Shown: positions 35,413 through 44,447, counted from the stretch's first letter. The stretch: 64,000 bases of DNA from Oceanobacillus sojae (GCF_007991515.1 NZ_BJYM01000002.1:186001-250000); one strand, 5' to 3'. Translations and numbers: made by a program. Notes: generated by a model not told the origin, from the sequence alone.

Positions 35413-35460
35413 GAAAAAAAGAAGAAGTTGTGCCTAAAAAGACAAAACTTCTTCTTAAAA
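35413..35460 (-). terminator. Terminator of the C45-family gene
   Basis: AAGAAGAAGTT (35419-35429) pairs with AACTTCTTCTT (35446-35456). Seven T follow on the minus strand. It directly follows the stop codon at 35462. Confidence 0.85.
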
Positions 35461-35461
35461 T

Positions 35462-36532
35462 CTATTTATTTCCCTTATACCAATCAGCTTTTTCCATATG
35501 CGCGAATGGAATCTCTGTATTAATTACCCCTGTAACTTCTGAAATTGGAAAATTATTCTCTTTCAGCCAAGATGCAAAGTTAAATTTCACTGGCTGCTGG
35601 TCCCCACCGATAGCAAGCCATGCTTCGAGTTTGGATGGAAAATACCCAGAAGTATGTATCGTTCCTGCCCATTGTCCATAAAGATTAGAAAACACACCAT
35701 TTTCTGTACCATTTAACAATTGAAATGCTTCCTCTCCATGAAGTGAATTTGCTCGATTGCTTTCCATGATTTCCAATCGTCTTTTAGAATCCTTCAGATA
35801 ATGGCGATTTTCTTCCTTCATGATTTGAAAATGATTCGTACATGCAGCTCCCTTCCTTACCCCAACATTTCTGGGTGAAGCTTCTACAATGATTGACTCC
35901 GTATTATTTTTATCAAGTAATACATAACTAAATGAACCGCGATGCGGAATATTCTTTAGTAACGCAACAGCCTCATTGATATCGGCACATGTTTCTAAAA
36001 TTATTCTTCCAATCATATTGCAAACAAATCCATCTCCTGGACGTTTACGGTGCATAAAGGTATATCCCATCGCCAGGCCTTTTTCGTTCATGCCGTCACA
36101 TCTTCCCGTCACTTTCTGAGTTACACCTATCACCGCATGACCTGCATCGGTTGGCTGGAATACTGAATAAATCCCGTCGTAGGTTTTAGGATGATAATCA
36201 TAATTCCTGATTAAATAATTCTCTCCTGTTAAAATCGAGCATCCTGACCGGTCCAGCTTAACCCGATACCCTCCAAATTCAAGCAGAACTCTTTCCAACG
36301 GCCATTTAAGCGCTTCTGCAAAGCCGATTAATTCCTCCCATATCGCCGGTGCTATTTCTTGGAAAACATGTTTTGTTTGTTCAATATCAATAGAGAATAA
36401 AGGCTTTCTTACCCTCCATTGATTTTCACGATTCTTTAATAGGATATGATTTTTCACTAAAGTACCTTGATGATAACCAAATTCATAATGCGTTCCCCGA
36501 AATTGAATAACATTTGTTGATATTTTTTTCAA
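35462..36532 (-). CDS. C45-family autoproteolytic acyltransferase/hydrolase
   Basis: 356-residue Ntn-hydrolase-like protein of the peptidase C45 / acyl-CoA:6-aminopenicillanate acyltransferase family. Cys98 in LDRSGCSIL is the likely nucleophile, which becomes N-terminal after self-cleavage between Gly97 and Cys98. Family blocks GENYLIRNYDYHP, GRCDGMNEKGLAMGYTF and CTNHF are present. Members hydrolyse or form amides of N-acyl amino compounds. It is a separate unit just upstream of the M20-ABC operon and may share a substrate class with it. Confidence 0.82.
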   Translation of the reverse strand: MKKISTNVIQFRGTHYEFGYHQGTLVKNHILLKNRENQWRVRKPLFSIDIEQTKHVFQEIAPAIWEELIGFAEALKWPLERVLLEFGGYRVKLDRSGCSILTGENYLIRNYDYHPKTYDGIYSVFQPTDAGHAVIGVTQKVTGRCDGMNEKGLAMGYTFMHRKRPGDGFVCNMIGRIILETCADINEAVALLKNIPHRGSFSYVLLDKNNTESIIVEASPRNVGVRKGAACTNHFQIMKEENRHYLKDSKRRLEIMESNRANSLHGEEAFQLLNGTENGVFSNLYGQWAGTIHTSGYFPSKLEAWLAIGGDQQPVKFNFASWLKENNFPISEVTGVINTEIPFAHMEKADWYKGNK

Positions 36533-36878
36533 ACTGTCTCTCCTCTCACTATCTAATTATTCATAGCCCATGATTTATATATTAAGTGTACAAAGTATAA
36601 GTAAAAAAGGAAATGATCCTGCTTGTTTTATCACACCGGAATGTTCCTTCGCTGGTTATACCTTCATATTACCTAGAATGTAACAACTTTTTCCCTATAT
36701 ATCTTCTCTTCTTTTATATACTCTCAACCCATTTTCCCTGAAAACAAAAATAATAGTAATGTGTCTACACCGACTTTGTGCCAAAGAATATATTGGTTGA
36801 GAACGCTGAATTTGTGAATATATTTCTCGCAAATACATTTTGTTTGAAATATCCATTTTTAATGAAAGGAGAATCATA
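36533..36878. other. Divergent intergenic region
   Basis: 346 bases between the C45 gene and the collagen-like gene. An AT-rich segment near 36560-36600 could be the promoter of the C45 gene (TTTACT, then 17 bases, then ATATAT on the minus strand). I looked for SigK or SigE spore promoters before the collagen-like gene and found no clear one. The short minus-strand frame at 36695-36961 has no ribosome site. Confidence 0.35.
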
Positions 36879-37211
36879 ATGTCCCAACCAAATATCCCAA
36901 ACTTTACACCTAATATTACATTAACAAGAGATGATGCAATCAATTTACTATTAGCTTCCATTGCTATGGAAGAATTAGGGCTTTCACATATTATTAATGC
37001 AGAGGGCGAAAAAATACAATATGCTTTAGGTACCCTTCCCGGTCTGACAACACCTGCAACTTTACCTGAAATATTGGAAGTAAATGAAGCAGTTCAAGAT
37101 ATGCTTGCGACAGCTATGAAAAAAGAATTACTATTGGATAACAAATTAAAGCAAGTAACTAGTATTATCCCTAGCGGGGACTTGGGGCCGACGGGACCTA
37201 GCGGTAGCTGA
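36879..37211 (+). CDS. Truncated collagen-like (exosporium-type) surface protein
   Basis: 110 residues from the ATG at 36879 behind AAAGGAGAATCATA. The body, with [40 protein letters not shown] and [14 protein letters not shown], is the conserved helical module seen next to collagen-like repeats in Bacillaceae spore-surface proteins. It ends in only three G-X-Y triplets ([11 protein letters not shown]) and then a stop, where full-length relatives continue with many triplets. The 3' end abuts a broken glycosyltransferase, so the gene was probably cut by a deletion. The remaining protein may still be made. Confidence 0.7.
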   Translation: MSQPNIPNFTPNITLTRDDAINLLLASIAMEELGLSHIINAEGEKIQYALGTLPGLTTPATLPEILEVNEAVQDMLATAMKKELLLDNKLKQVTSIIPSGDLGPTGPSGS

Positions 37212-37583
37212 AGGACGGGTTATCAAATTCATCAAAAGCAATATGATACATCATTGAAACAGCATCCACGGAATCATCCAGCTCTTCCTTCAGCTTTTTG
37301 AATTTTTTTGATTTTCTTCCTGTAAAATATCATCGGCATCAAGCCACAAAATATAAGGTGAGGTGGCTTGCTGGAAAGCAAAATTCCTCGCAGCTGAAAA
37401 ATCATCAATCCATTCAAAATCAATTACTTTCTTTGTATATTCACCCGCAAGCTCCTTCGTTTTATCTGTTGAACCTGTATCGACAATAATGATTTCATCA
37501 CAAATTCCTTTTACACTGTCTAAACATTGACGCAGCACCTCTTCTTCATTCTTCACGATCATACAAAGACTTATTTTCACCAT
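37198..37583 (-). pseudogene. Family 2 glycosyltransferase fragment, frameshifted and truncated
   Basis: From the ATG at 37583 (GGTGGTG upstream) the N-terminal GT-A fold is intact: SLCMIVKNEEEVLRQCLDSV, IIVDTGSTDKT, DDFSAARNFAF and the DxD motif in LWLDADDIL. The frame then stops at 37290. Adding one base to the seven-base A run (plus strand T at 37303-37309) restores homologous-looking sequence (FKKLKEELDDSVDAVSMMYH and on to NPSFSYR) until the stop at 37198. There it meets the collagen-like gene. So there are two lesions, a homopolymer frameshift and loss of the C-terminus. Confidence 0.8.
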
Positions 37584-37792
37584 ATTCACACCACCAATAA
37601 ACAAGATATATTAATATATGTTACGGAGGTTCTATCCGAAACATAGAATTAAAAAATGGTTGGATGGACCTTTTCAGATAAGATAGTTTCGAGCAAACAA
37701 AATAGCATCAAAGGCTTCCTTCGAAGGGGATAAAATTTAAAAAGAACTCATATACATAAATAGAAATACTGCAAATGAATGGAGGCCTTCTA

Positions 37793-39070
37793 TTGAAAGA
37801 TATTACAGCAATACTCCTTCTTTATTCTGATGCAGCAGCAATCCATAAAGCTCTGGTATCTTTAAAAAGGATTGGCTCCAGACTAGATTCTGTTATTGTT
37901 CTCCATAAAGAGGGAATGCCTTTAACCAGGATTCAGGAAGATATTCACCTTGAGCAACTACAAACTTTCATGTGGAAAGAGCATCATTTTGGCAAAGCAT
38001 TGAACGATATCATTCAACAAATCAACAGTTCATATGTATTGTTCCTTTATGATACAGATTACCTTTCTCCTGCTATTCAAGCTAATTCCCTTCACCTCTC
38101 CCAATCAGATTCATTTTCAACAAACATCTACCATAATCGAAAAATAGCTGTTCATCGTCCTTTCCTTGCGCGTGCATCTTTTCTTAAAAGCCATCCATTT
38201 CTATTGAGCTCGCAGCTGCCGTTTCAAGAGGCTCTTTTTCCCGCCTGGATTTTTGATAAATCGAGTTCAATGAAGACTTGCCAAGAAGACATGGTGCTTC
38301 AATCCAGAGGGAACAATTCTGTAAATATACTGGAAAAACAAAAATTTATGCAGAAATACCAGCTGAAGAAAATCCAAACAACGAATCCAAGCCTGACTGT
38401 TCTCATTTCGAACTATAATATGGAGCAATATGTGGAAACAGCCGTTGTCTCCTGCCTGCTGCAGAATGAACAACCAGAGCAGATACTCATTATAGATGAC
38501 GGGTCAACAGATAACTCCTCTCATAAACTAAAGCTGTGGAACGATGGTAAGCAGATGAGACTTTTTGAAAAAAAGAACGAAGGAAAAGCAATCGCTTTAA
38601 ACCATTTATTACCTCATGTTACGACTGATTTCATCTTAGAACTTGATGCCGACGATTGGCTGGACCCTGATGCCATTTCTGTTATAAAAAAACTTCTGGC
38701 AGACCTGTCAGAAAATGTATCTGTATTATATGGAAATCTCCGAAAGTGGAAGCAATTAGAAGAAGATATTCTTTTTAAAGGAGTGACGAAAGGAAATATT
38801 ATCAACGGAAGAGCAGACTTGCTCTCCTATCGTTTCCCACTTGGACCAAGGATATATCGTACTTCTGCTTTAAAAAGAATCGAAGGCTTTCCAGTGATTG
38901 CATTTAAAGATGGAAAGCTTTATGAAGATGTTAGTGTGCTAAATCAATTAATCAAGGACAATCGTTTTCAATATCATGATTTTACTGTATACAATGTAAG
39001 GGAACATAAAGACAGCATCACCAAAACTAACCGTCCTGAATGGAGTGAATTTTTAAAATCACTGAAGTAA
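37793..39070 (+). CDS. Family 2 glycosyltransferase with extra N-terminal domain
   Basis: 425 residues from TTG at 37793, with GGAGG 7 bases upstream; the ATG at 37775 would contain that site. Residues 1-195 are poorly conserved but start like a degenerate GT-A domain (AILLLYSDAAAIHKALVSL). Residues about 200-425 are a canonical GT2 domain: VLISNYNMEQYVETAVVSCL, IDDGSTDNS, and the metal-binding LDADDWLDP. It probably adds a sugar to a surface glycan or glycoprotein. Ends in a strong terminator shared with the converging GT61 gene. Confidence 0.82.
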   Translation: MKDITAILLLYSDAAAIHKALVSLKRIGSRLDSVIVLHKEGMPLTRIQEDIHLEQLQTFMWKEHHFGKALNDIIQQINSSYVLFLYDTDYLSPAIQANSLHLSQSDSFSTNIYHNRKIAVHRPFLARASFLKSHPFLLSSQLPFQEALFPAWIFDKSSSMKTCQEDMVLQSRGNNSVNILEKQKFMQKYQLKKIQTTNPSLTVLISNYNMEQYVETAVVSCLLQNEQPEQILIIDDGSTDNSSHKLKLWNDGKQMRLFEKKNEGKAIALNHLLPHVTTDFILELDADDWLDPDAISVIKKLLADLSENVSVLYGNLRKWKQLEEDILFKGVTKGNIINGRADLLSYRFPLGPRIYRTSALKRIEGFPVIAFKDGKLYEDVSVLNQLIKDNRFQYHDFTVYNVREHKDSITKTNRPEWSEFLKSLK

Positions 39071-39097
39071 CCATAAAAGACGACTGTTCCTGCCATC

Positions 39098-39133
39098 AAA
39101 AATTCAGGTGCCTAAAAAAGCACCTGAATTTTT
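39098..39133. terminator. Bidirectional terminator
   Basis: AAAAATTCAGGTGC (39098-39111) pairs with GCACCTGAATTTTT (39120-39133) perfectly. A/T tracts on both sides serve the converging GT2 and GT61 genes. Confidence 0.92.
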
Positions 39134-39146
39134 GAAATAATGCTGA

Positions 39147-40247
39147 TTACTCTATCCCTTCCTTCTCCAGAATTCCGGCCATTTTTTTCACATCTACTAC
39201 AAGATTTTTGATGACTTCATGCTCTGTAGATACGGGGTTAGCGGTCCTGCACTTCAGAAAACGATAATCCAAATCCAGGTATTGTCCAATTTTTATGAAT
39301 TCATCTGACGTAGCTGTGAATAACTGAATGATTTTTGTCCCAGGCTGACAGAACATAAGATTTGCCAGTCCAGCTCCATTCGGACTTATAATAGCGTTAG
39401 CTGAAGAAAAAATATCGATTTGCTCCTGTACGGTTAAATTACTTAATACAATTTTTTTAAATCCTTTTTTGGTTAAAAGATCCACCAGTTTCGATTCGTT
39501 GGCGACCCTTCTCCAAGAAGCATCCTCCCGGCTGATATAGATTCGATCATATTGATTGGTGCTTGTATTACGGCTCTTATTCAAAAATGCGTCACGCAGG
39601 AATTCAATTGTCCATTTCACACAGGTTCCTGCATTAAATGGCACCGATGGCAAAACCAATTGGTCAGCTTTCACATGTTTCCCCGGCGTGAGTTGTAAGA
39701 TTTTATCCTCAGGGATCCCAAGCATGTTAATCGTTTCACGCTGAAATGGCAATGTTAAAGGAGGAAGAACATATTTATCTATCTCAAATCCGCTGAGCTG
39801 CAGTAAATGATAGCGTCCCAATGTATCATGGAGCCAATGCCAATAATTAGTGTGCCCCGCCCAGGCAAGAACCCCCAGTGTTCCTTTAAAAGAGGAAGCA
39901 GAAGGAATAGTTCTAACTGCAATCTTCTCAAAATAATTCCAATTTAAATGAAAAACCATATCGCGAAAGTAAGTCTGGTCAGATGCCAGTGTATAAATCA
40001 TACCTTCCCCTTTATCGCACATCCATATGCTCCCTTTTTCTATCTTCGCCACATAGGATTTATCAAACTTGTGAGTCTCTCCAAACTTTGGCGGTTTTAC
40101 CCAATCAACCCATTCCGGCAGATCCCCTTTGGGAAGTGTATATGTTACTGTTTCATCAGTATAGAATTCTTTGTAAGCATCATGTATACCCGCTTTTGGC
40201 GTTTCTTTTTCAATCCAATCCTTTGTATGAGTATATAAATCTGACAT
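39147..40247 (-). CDS. Family 61 glycosyltransferase
   Basis: 366 residues of the GT61 (DUF563) type, with YISREDASWRRVANE, the helix-rich QEQIDIFSSANAIISPNGAG and LANLMFCQPGTKIIQLF typical of these proteins. Transfers an unidentified sugar in capsule or glycoprotein synthesis. Soluble, no signal peptide. Single gene converging on the GT2 gene. ATG with AAGGGGATG. Confidence 0.8.
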   Translation of the reverse strand: MSDLYTHTKDWIEKETPKAGIHDAYKEFYTDETVTYTLPKGDLPEWVDWVKPPKFGETHKFDKSYVAKIEKGSIWMCDKGEGMIYTLASDQTYFRDMVFHLNWNYFEKIAVRTIPSASSFKGTLGVLAWAGHTNYWHWLHDTLGRYHLLQLSGFEIDKYVLPPLTLPFQRETINMLGIPEDKILQLTPGKHVKADQLVLPSVPFNAGTCVKWTIEFLRDAFLNKSRNTSTNQYDRIYISREDASWRRVANESKLVDLLTKKGFKKIVLSNLTVQEQIDIFSSANAIISPNGAGLANLMFCQPGTKIIQLFTATSDEFIKIGQYLDLDYRFLKCRTANPVSTEHEVIKNLVVDVKKMAGILEKEGIE

Positions 40248-40409
40248 ATATACATCCCCTTTTTAATTAACAACCTTGCCTATGCCCTATTTTTTCACAT
40301 TTCGCCGGATACTCCATAATATGTAGAAAAGTATTCAAAGGTGTTGAACAATCGTCTATTCACACCGATTGCGTACAAACATGGGTAATAGAAACTGGAG
40401 GTTCATAAC

Positions 40410-41552
40410 ATGATAAACGTAACCGTAACCGGTGCAGGCGGATTTATCGGCAAGAATCTGGTTGATAGACTGCTCAGAGAAAAAGGAGTCAAGCTCAAAC
40501 AATATCGTCATGGGGATGACCTGTCATTACTGCATGAGTATTTAAACGATACGGATATCATCTACCATTTAGCGGGAGTAAACAGACCACAAAATAAGGA
40601 TGAATTTGAAAGTGTTAATAGAGGACTTACGGAATCCATAGTCAGCTATTTAATAGATCATCATAAAACACCAAAAATTGTTTTCACCTCATCCACTCAG
40701 GCTGAGCATAATAATCCTTATGGTTTGAGTAAAAAAGCTGCGGAAGATGTTCTTAAAGCTTATAATATGAAGACCGGTGCAGATGTGTGCATTTACCGTT
40801 TACCAGGCGTCTTCGGCAAGTGGTGCAGACCACATTATAATTCGGTTGTGGCTACCTTTTGCCAGGAAATTTCCCATGATAAAGATATTGAAATCCATGA
40901 TGCGGATAAAATGCTTGAGCTCGTATATATTGATGATGTAATAGATAGTTTCATCAATTGTCTTGAACAGAAAAAGCAGGAAAAATCTTTCTATTATACT
41001 ATCAATCAGACCTTCCATACAACAGTAGGCGAGGTGGCCCAAAAGCTTTACGAAATAAAGAAAGTACGGGAATCACTGATTATACCTGACCTGTCCGATA
41101 AATTAACAAAATATCTGTATACGACCTATTTATCTTATTTAGATGCTAATAACTTTTCTTATAAATTACCTGTTCATGAGGACGAAAGAGGCAGTTTAGT
41201 GGAATTAATTAAATCGCATCAGGCAGGGCAGATTTTTATATCAACATCACGCGGGGGCGTTGTAAGAGGAAACCATTATCACCATACAAAGGTAGAGAAA
41301 TTTTGTGTTCTCAAAGGAAAAGCAGCCATTAAATTAAGGGAAATTGATTCTGAAAAATTAATTAACTATCAGGTTTCAGATCAGAATATTGAAATAGTAG
41401 ACATCCCTCCAGGATACACACATTCGATTGAAAACGTAACAGACGGTGAAATAATTGTTATGTTTTGGGCAAATGAATTGTTTGATCCGGATAACCCGGA
41501 TACCATCTATCTGGATGTTCAGCCGAATGAAGCTGATGAAAAGAAAGGGTGA
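40410..41552 (+). CDS. capF: CapF-like bifunctional SDR reductase / cupin
   Basis: 380 residues. The N-terminal extended SDR (GAGGFIGKNLVDRLL, STDK-like FTSSTQAE, YGLSKKAAED with Tyr-x3-Lys) is fused to a C-terminal cupin (about 245-370: GNHYHHTKVEKFCVLKGKA, PPGYTHSIENV). This is the architecture of Staphylococcus aureus CapF (369 residues), which epimerises and reduces a UDP-4-keto-6-deoxy-N-acetylhexosamine on the way to UDP-N-acetyl-L-fucosamine. The 4,6-dehydratase encoded at 43455 would supply its substrate. No CapG-like C2 epimerase is seen nearby. Six bases before the sulfotransferase gene. Confidence 0.85.
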   Translation: MINVTVTGAGGFIGKNLVDRLLREKGVKLKQYRHGDDLSLLHEYLNDTDIIYHLAGVNRPQNKDEFESVNRGLTESIVSYLIDHHKTPKIVFTSSTQAEHNNPYGLSKKAAEDVLKAYNMKTGADVCIYRLPGVFGKWCRPHYNSVVATFCQEISHDKDIEIHDADKMLELVYIDDVIDSFINCLEQKKQEKSFYYTINQTFHTTVGEVAQKLYEIKKVRESLIIPDLSDKLTKYLYTTYLSYLDANNFSYKLPVHEDERGSLVELIKSHQAGQIFISTSRGGVVRGNHYHHTKVEKFCVLKGKAAIKLREIDSEKLINYQVSDQNIEIVDIPPGYTHSIENVTDGEIIVMFWANELFDPDNPDTIYLDVQPNEADEKKG

Positions 41553-41558
41553 TACCTC

Positions 41559-42296
41559 ATGTCAACAAATAAAACATATACATGCCAGGAAGACGATATT
41601 TGTCTTGTTGCCTATCCAAAATCCGGTAACAACTTCTTATTATTTCTCGTCACTGCGCTGTTATATCGAAAAAAAATGGACTGGGCTACAAAAGGCGAAA
41701 TGATTCAAAATGTGGCAAGCGAACCAATTGAAAACTTACCTTCGCCGCATCTTGTATGGAGCCACAATGGTTATGACACATCCTATCCCAAAGTTATCTA
41801 CCTGGTAAGGGATCCAAGGGATGTCGTTATTTCATATCATCATCATTTCCAGAAATATTATAATGAAAGCCGTCAATTCGATGCATTTTTTACAGCCTTT
41901 ATGAATGGTGATATCGATCCCGGTATGTGGGACGCTCAAGTAGAAAGCTGGCTGGATAATCAGGATGAAGTCAGAAATGGTTTCCTGCTTGTGAAATATG
42001 AAGATCTTCTTGCAGACACTGCAACAGAAGCAAAAAGATTGATAAACTTCTTAAACTTAAATAGATCAGAGCAGGAAATTAACGAAGCTGTCCATTGGGC
42101 TTCTTTTGATAATATGAAAGCATTGGAGCAGAAGCAAAAGGAACATTTAAATGGTCCTTCGCAGTTAGTCAATCCTGCACTTCCATTTGTAAGAGAGGGC
42201 AAGGCAAATAAATGGAAATCTGTTTTAAGCAACGACCAGCAGCAGCAAATCAATCAAACTTTTGCTAAAACTTTATCAAGGCTCGGATATAATTAA
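41559..42296 (+). CDS. PAPS-dependent sulfotransferase
   Basis: 245-residue cytosolic sulfotransferase (Sulfotransfer_1 type). The 5'-phosphosulfate loop is YPKSGNNF (19-26), the 3'-phosphate-binding segment YLVRDPRDVVISY (81-93) and a likely catalytic His is in WSHNGY (His69). It transfers sulfate from PAPS to a hydroxyl acceptor, here probably a sugar of the glycan made by its neighbours. Co-transcribed with capF (6-base gap) and ended by a terminator. The PAPS supply genes sat, cysC and cysQ lie 2.6-7 kb away. Confidence 0.88.
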   Translation: MSTNKTYTCQEDDICLVAYPKSGNNFLLFLVTALLYRKKMDWATKGEMIQNVASEPIENLPSPHLVWSHNGYDTSYPKVIYLVRDPRDVVISYHHHFQKYYNESRQFDAFFTAFMNGDIDPGMWDAQVESWLDNQDEVRNGFLLVKYEDLLADTATEAKRLINFLNLNRSEQEINEAVHWASFDNMKALEQKQKEHLNGPSQLVNPALPFVREGKANKWKSVLSNDQQQQINQTFAKTLSRLGYN

Positions 42297-42310
42297 AAAG
42301 CTCTATGGAG

Positions 42311-42338
42311 ACGCCTTCTGTTTCAAGAAGGCGTTTTT
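42311..42338 (+). terminator. Terminator after the sulfotransferase gene
   Basis: ACGCCTTCT (42311-42319) and AGAAGGCGT (42326-42334) form a 9-bp perfect stem followed by TTTTA. Confidence 0.9.
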
Positions 42339-42362
42339 ATTTCAGAAAGGTGTGAAAATCCA

Positions 42363-43289
42363 ATGCTAAAATTACTACTGATTGCAGCAGATACTTCTCA
42401 TTTTACTAACAGTAACTATGCTGTCTTAGAGCAGGAACTGGCAAAGGTGACAAATTTGATGATTTCCCGTAAATCCGGTCCTATCAAAAAAATATTGTAT
42501 AAACTTCCTGAAAAACCGGATTTCATTTTAATAATAAATGATGTTGGTAAAACATTTGCCCCTGTCGTCACCGGTCTGGCTGATATTGGCATTCCTGCAG
42601 GCCTGATGGTAAATGACGCCCATCGCTTTGTAGAGCAGAGAAGAAGATATATCATGCGTAGTAAGATTCAAACATTCTTTGTCATATGCCAGCATAATTT
42701 TTACCATCATTATCCCCAGCAAAGACATAATCAGGTGTTTTTCCTCCCTCAATTTGCTAATACCTCTATCTTTAAAGACTATGGTAATGAAAAAAAGATA
42801 GATTTAATGATGCTTGGAGAAGTTTCGTTCCAGCAAATCTATCCATTGAGAGAAAAAATATTACAGCATTATAAGAATACTCCCGGATTTTTCAACCATC
42901 CTCATCCCGGGTGGCAAGATTTTGCAGGTGAAGACGCAAATACAGCATTAATTGGAGAAAACTATGCTCAGGCCATTAATCAGGCAAAACTGTTTTTTGC
43001 ATGCGGCTCCATACGCCAGGTGGTGACTTTCAAATATTTTGAGGTGCCGGCGTGCCGTACATTACTGATGGCCCCTGCCTTACCGGAACTTGAGGAGATT
43101 GGTTTGATACCGGGAGAGCATTTTGTGGATATAAATGCAGATAATTTTCCAGAAAGAGCTGCGTACTATCTTAAAAATACAAAAGAACGGGAAAAAATTA
43201 CCGAAGCCGGCTGCCGTTTTGTTCACAATCATCATTCAACCGCGCATCGGGCAAACGAATTAGTACAACAGATAACAATTGTTATATAA
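42363..43289 (+). CDS. CgeB-like glycosyltransferase
   Basis: 308 residues, resembling the CgeB spore maturation family of GT-B-type glycosyltransferases: LLLIAADTSHFTNSNYAVLE at the start, PAGLMVNDAHRFVEQ in the middle, and a C-terminal nucleotide-sugar half with FKYFEVPACRTLLMAPALPE, GEHFVDINADNF and ITEAGCRFVHNHHSTAHRAN. CgeB in B. subtilis is needed for the outer spore surface glycan. That link is family knowledge; the acceptor here is unknown. Separate ribosome site after the sulfotransferase terminator. Confidence 0.75.
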   Translation: MLKLLLIAADTSHFTNSNYAVLEQELAKVTNLMISRKSGPIKKILYKLPEKPDFILIINDVGKTFAPVVTGLADIGIPAGLMVNDAHRFVEQRRRYIMRSKIQTFFVICQHNFYHHYPQQRHNQVFFLPQFANTSIFKDYGNEKKIDLMMLGEVSFQQIYPLREKILQHYKNTPGFFNHPHPGWQDFAGEDANTALIGENYAQAINQAKLFFACGSIRQVVTFKYFEVPACRTLLMAPALPELEEIGLIPGEHFVDINADNFPERAAYYLKNTKEREKITEAGCRFVHNHHSTAHRANELVQQITIVI

Positions 43290-43311
43290 GAGGATGTTCA
43301 AAAATTTCAGT

Positions 43312-43354
43312 AAAAAAATAGTGAATCCCCTGCAAATGGAGACTCACTATTTTT
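43312..43354 (+). terminator. Terminator of the CgeB-like gene, repeated hairpin family
   Basis: A7 then TAGTGAAT, a loop, then TCACTATTTTT. The outer 15 and 11 bases are identical to those of the hairpin at 19695-19740; the inner loops differ. Confidence 0.8.
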
Positions 43355-43454
43355 GATTTTCTGGGGGTTGTCCCAGACCTATTCCTAAAATCAGTGTTTT
43401 ATTGGATACTTTCAATCCTTTTTGGGCCTCTTTACGGATTACTGCTAAAAAGGC

Positions 43455-44447
43455 TTACTTTGTGATAATATCTGCTTTCTTAAGAATTTGTTCAATGTCA
43501 TTGGCTGCCATTAATTCATCATCGGATTGGTATCGTGTAAAAGCAACCTTTGGTAACTTTTCATACTTGTTCTTTACCTCTTCAGAAACATTATCAGGTA
43601 AAATAACATAGTAATTTTCATCAAATTTGTAAGCATTCCGGGATTCGGCATTTGACACTAATACCTCATGAATTTTCTCTCCTGGGCGGATGCCAATCTC
43701 ATTTATACTGATTGCTTTTTTAGCAAAATGCTTTTCCAAAACACCTATTAAATCGACAATCCGGCATGCTTTCATTTTCATAACAAATATTTCTCCGCCA
43801 ACTGCTTTTTCAGATGCATATATCAGTAAATCAATGGCTTGAGAAACCGTCAGGAAAAAGCGTGTCATTTCTCTGGATGTAAGTGGGACTGCATGATGAG
43901 CAGCAATCTGTTCTTTAAAAAACGGAATGACACTGCCATTTGTCCCAATAACATTACCTCCACGGATACAGACAAAACGTGTATGATTGCTTAATTGATC
44001 AGCCTGAATGATTAGTTTTTCTCCGATCGCTTTCGTCAGTCCATAAAAGTTGATTGGTTCAACTGCTTTATCTGTGGAAACATCAATGACTTTCTTCACC
44101 TTTTGGTTTAAACTTGCTTTGATAATATTCTCTGTTCCGTTTACATTGGTTTTTAACGCTTCTAATGGCTGTTCTTCACATATTGGTACATGTTTCAGTG
44201 CAGAAAGATGGAATACATAATCAACATTTTTTGCCGCTTCATTTACTGCTTCAAAATCTCTTACATCCCCAATCACAAATTTCAAGCAAGGATGATTTGA
44301 AAACTCTCTTTTCATTTTCACCTGAGCGAATTCATTACGGGAAAAAATTCTTATTTCCTTAGGCTGGAAGGAAAGCAGCTTTTTAACGAGTTCATGGCCC
44401 CAGGAGCCTGTTCCTCCAGTAATTAATATTGTGGTATTTTGAAACAC
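43455..44447 (-). CDS. UDP-N-acetylglucosamine 4,6-dehydratase (CapE/PseB family)
   Basis: 330-residue extended SDR. Cofactor motif GGTGSWG, family blocks IRIFSRNE, IGDVRD, AALKHVP-like SALKHVPICEEQPLEA, STDKAVEPINFYGLTKAIGE (Tyr-x3-Lys altered to Tyr-Gly-Leu-Thr-Lys) and MTRFFLTVSQAIDLL. Makes UDP-4-keto-6-deoxy-N-acetylhexosamine, the first step towards N-acetyl-fucosamine, quinovosamine or pseudaminic-type sugars. It would feed CapF at 40410. Start GTG at 44447 after GGAGGAG; the ATG one base upstream is out of frame. Opposite strand to capF. Confidence 0.88.
   Translation of the reverse strand: MFQNTTILITGGTGSWGHELVKKLLSFQPKEIRIFSRNEFAQVKMKREFSNHPCLKFVIGDVRDFEAVNEAAKNVDYVFHLSALKHVPICEEQPLEALKTNVNGTENIIKASLNQKVKKVIDVSTDKAVEPINFYGLTKAIGEKLIIQADQLSNHTRFVCIRGGNVIGTNGSVIPFFKEQIAAHHAVPLTSREMTRFFLTVSQAIDLLIYASEKAVGGEIFVMKMKACRIVDLIGVLEKHFAKKAISINEIGIRPGEKIHEVLVSNAESRNAYKFDENYYVILPDNVSEEVKNKYEKLPKVAFTRYQSDDELMAANDIEQILKKADIITK

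Noticed and set aside
36695..36961. 88-codon minus-strand ORF overlapping the start of the collagen-like gene
   Set aside because: Overlaps a well-supported gene and lacks a ribosome site.
39098..39133. Hairpin read as a riboswitch or attenuator
   Set aside because: It lies between two converging genes with A/T tracts on both sides, so a bidirectional terminator explains it fully.
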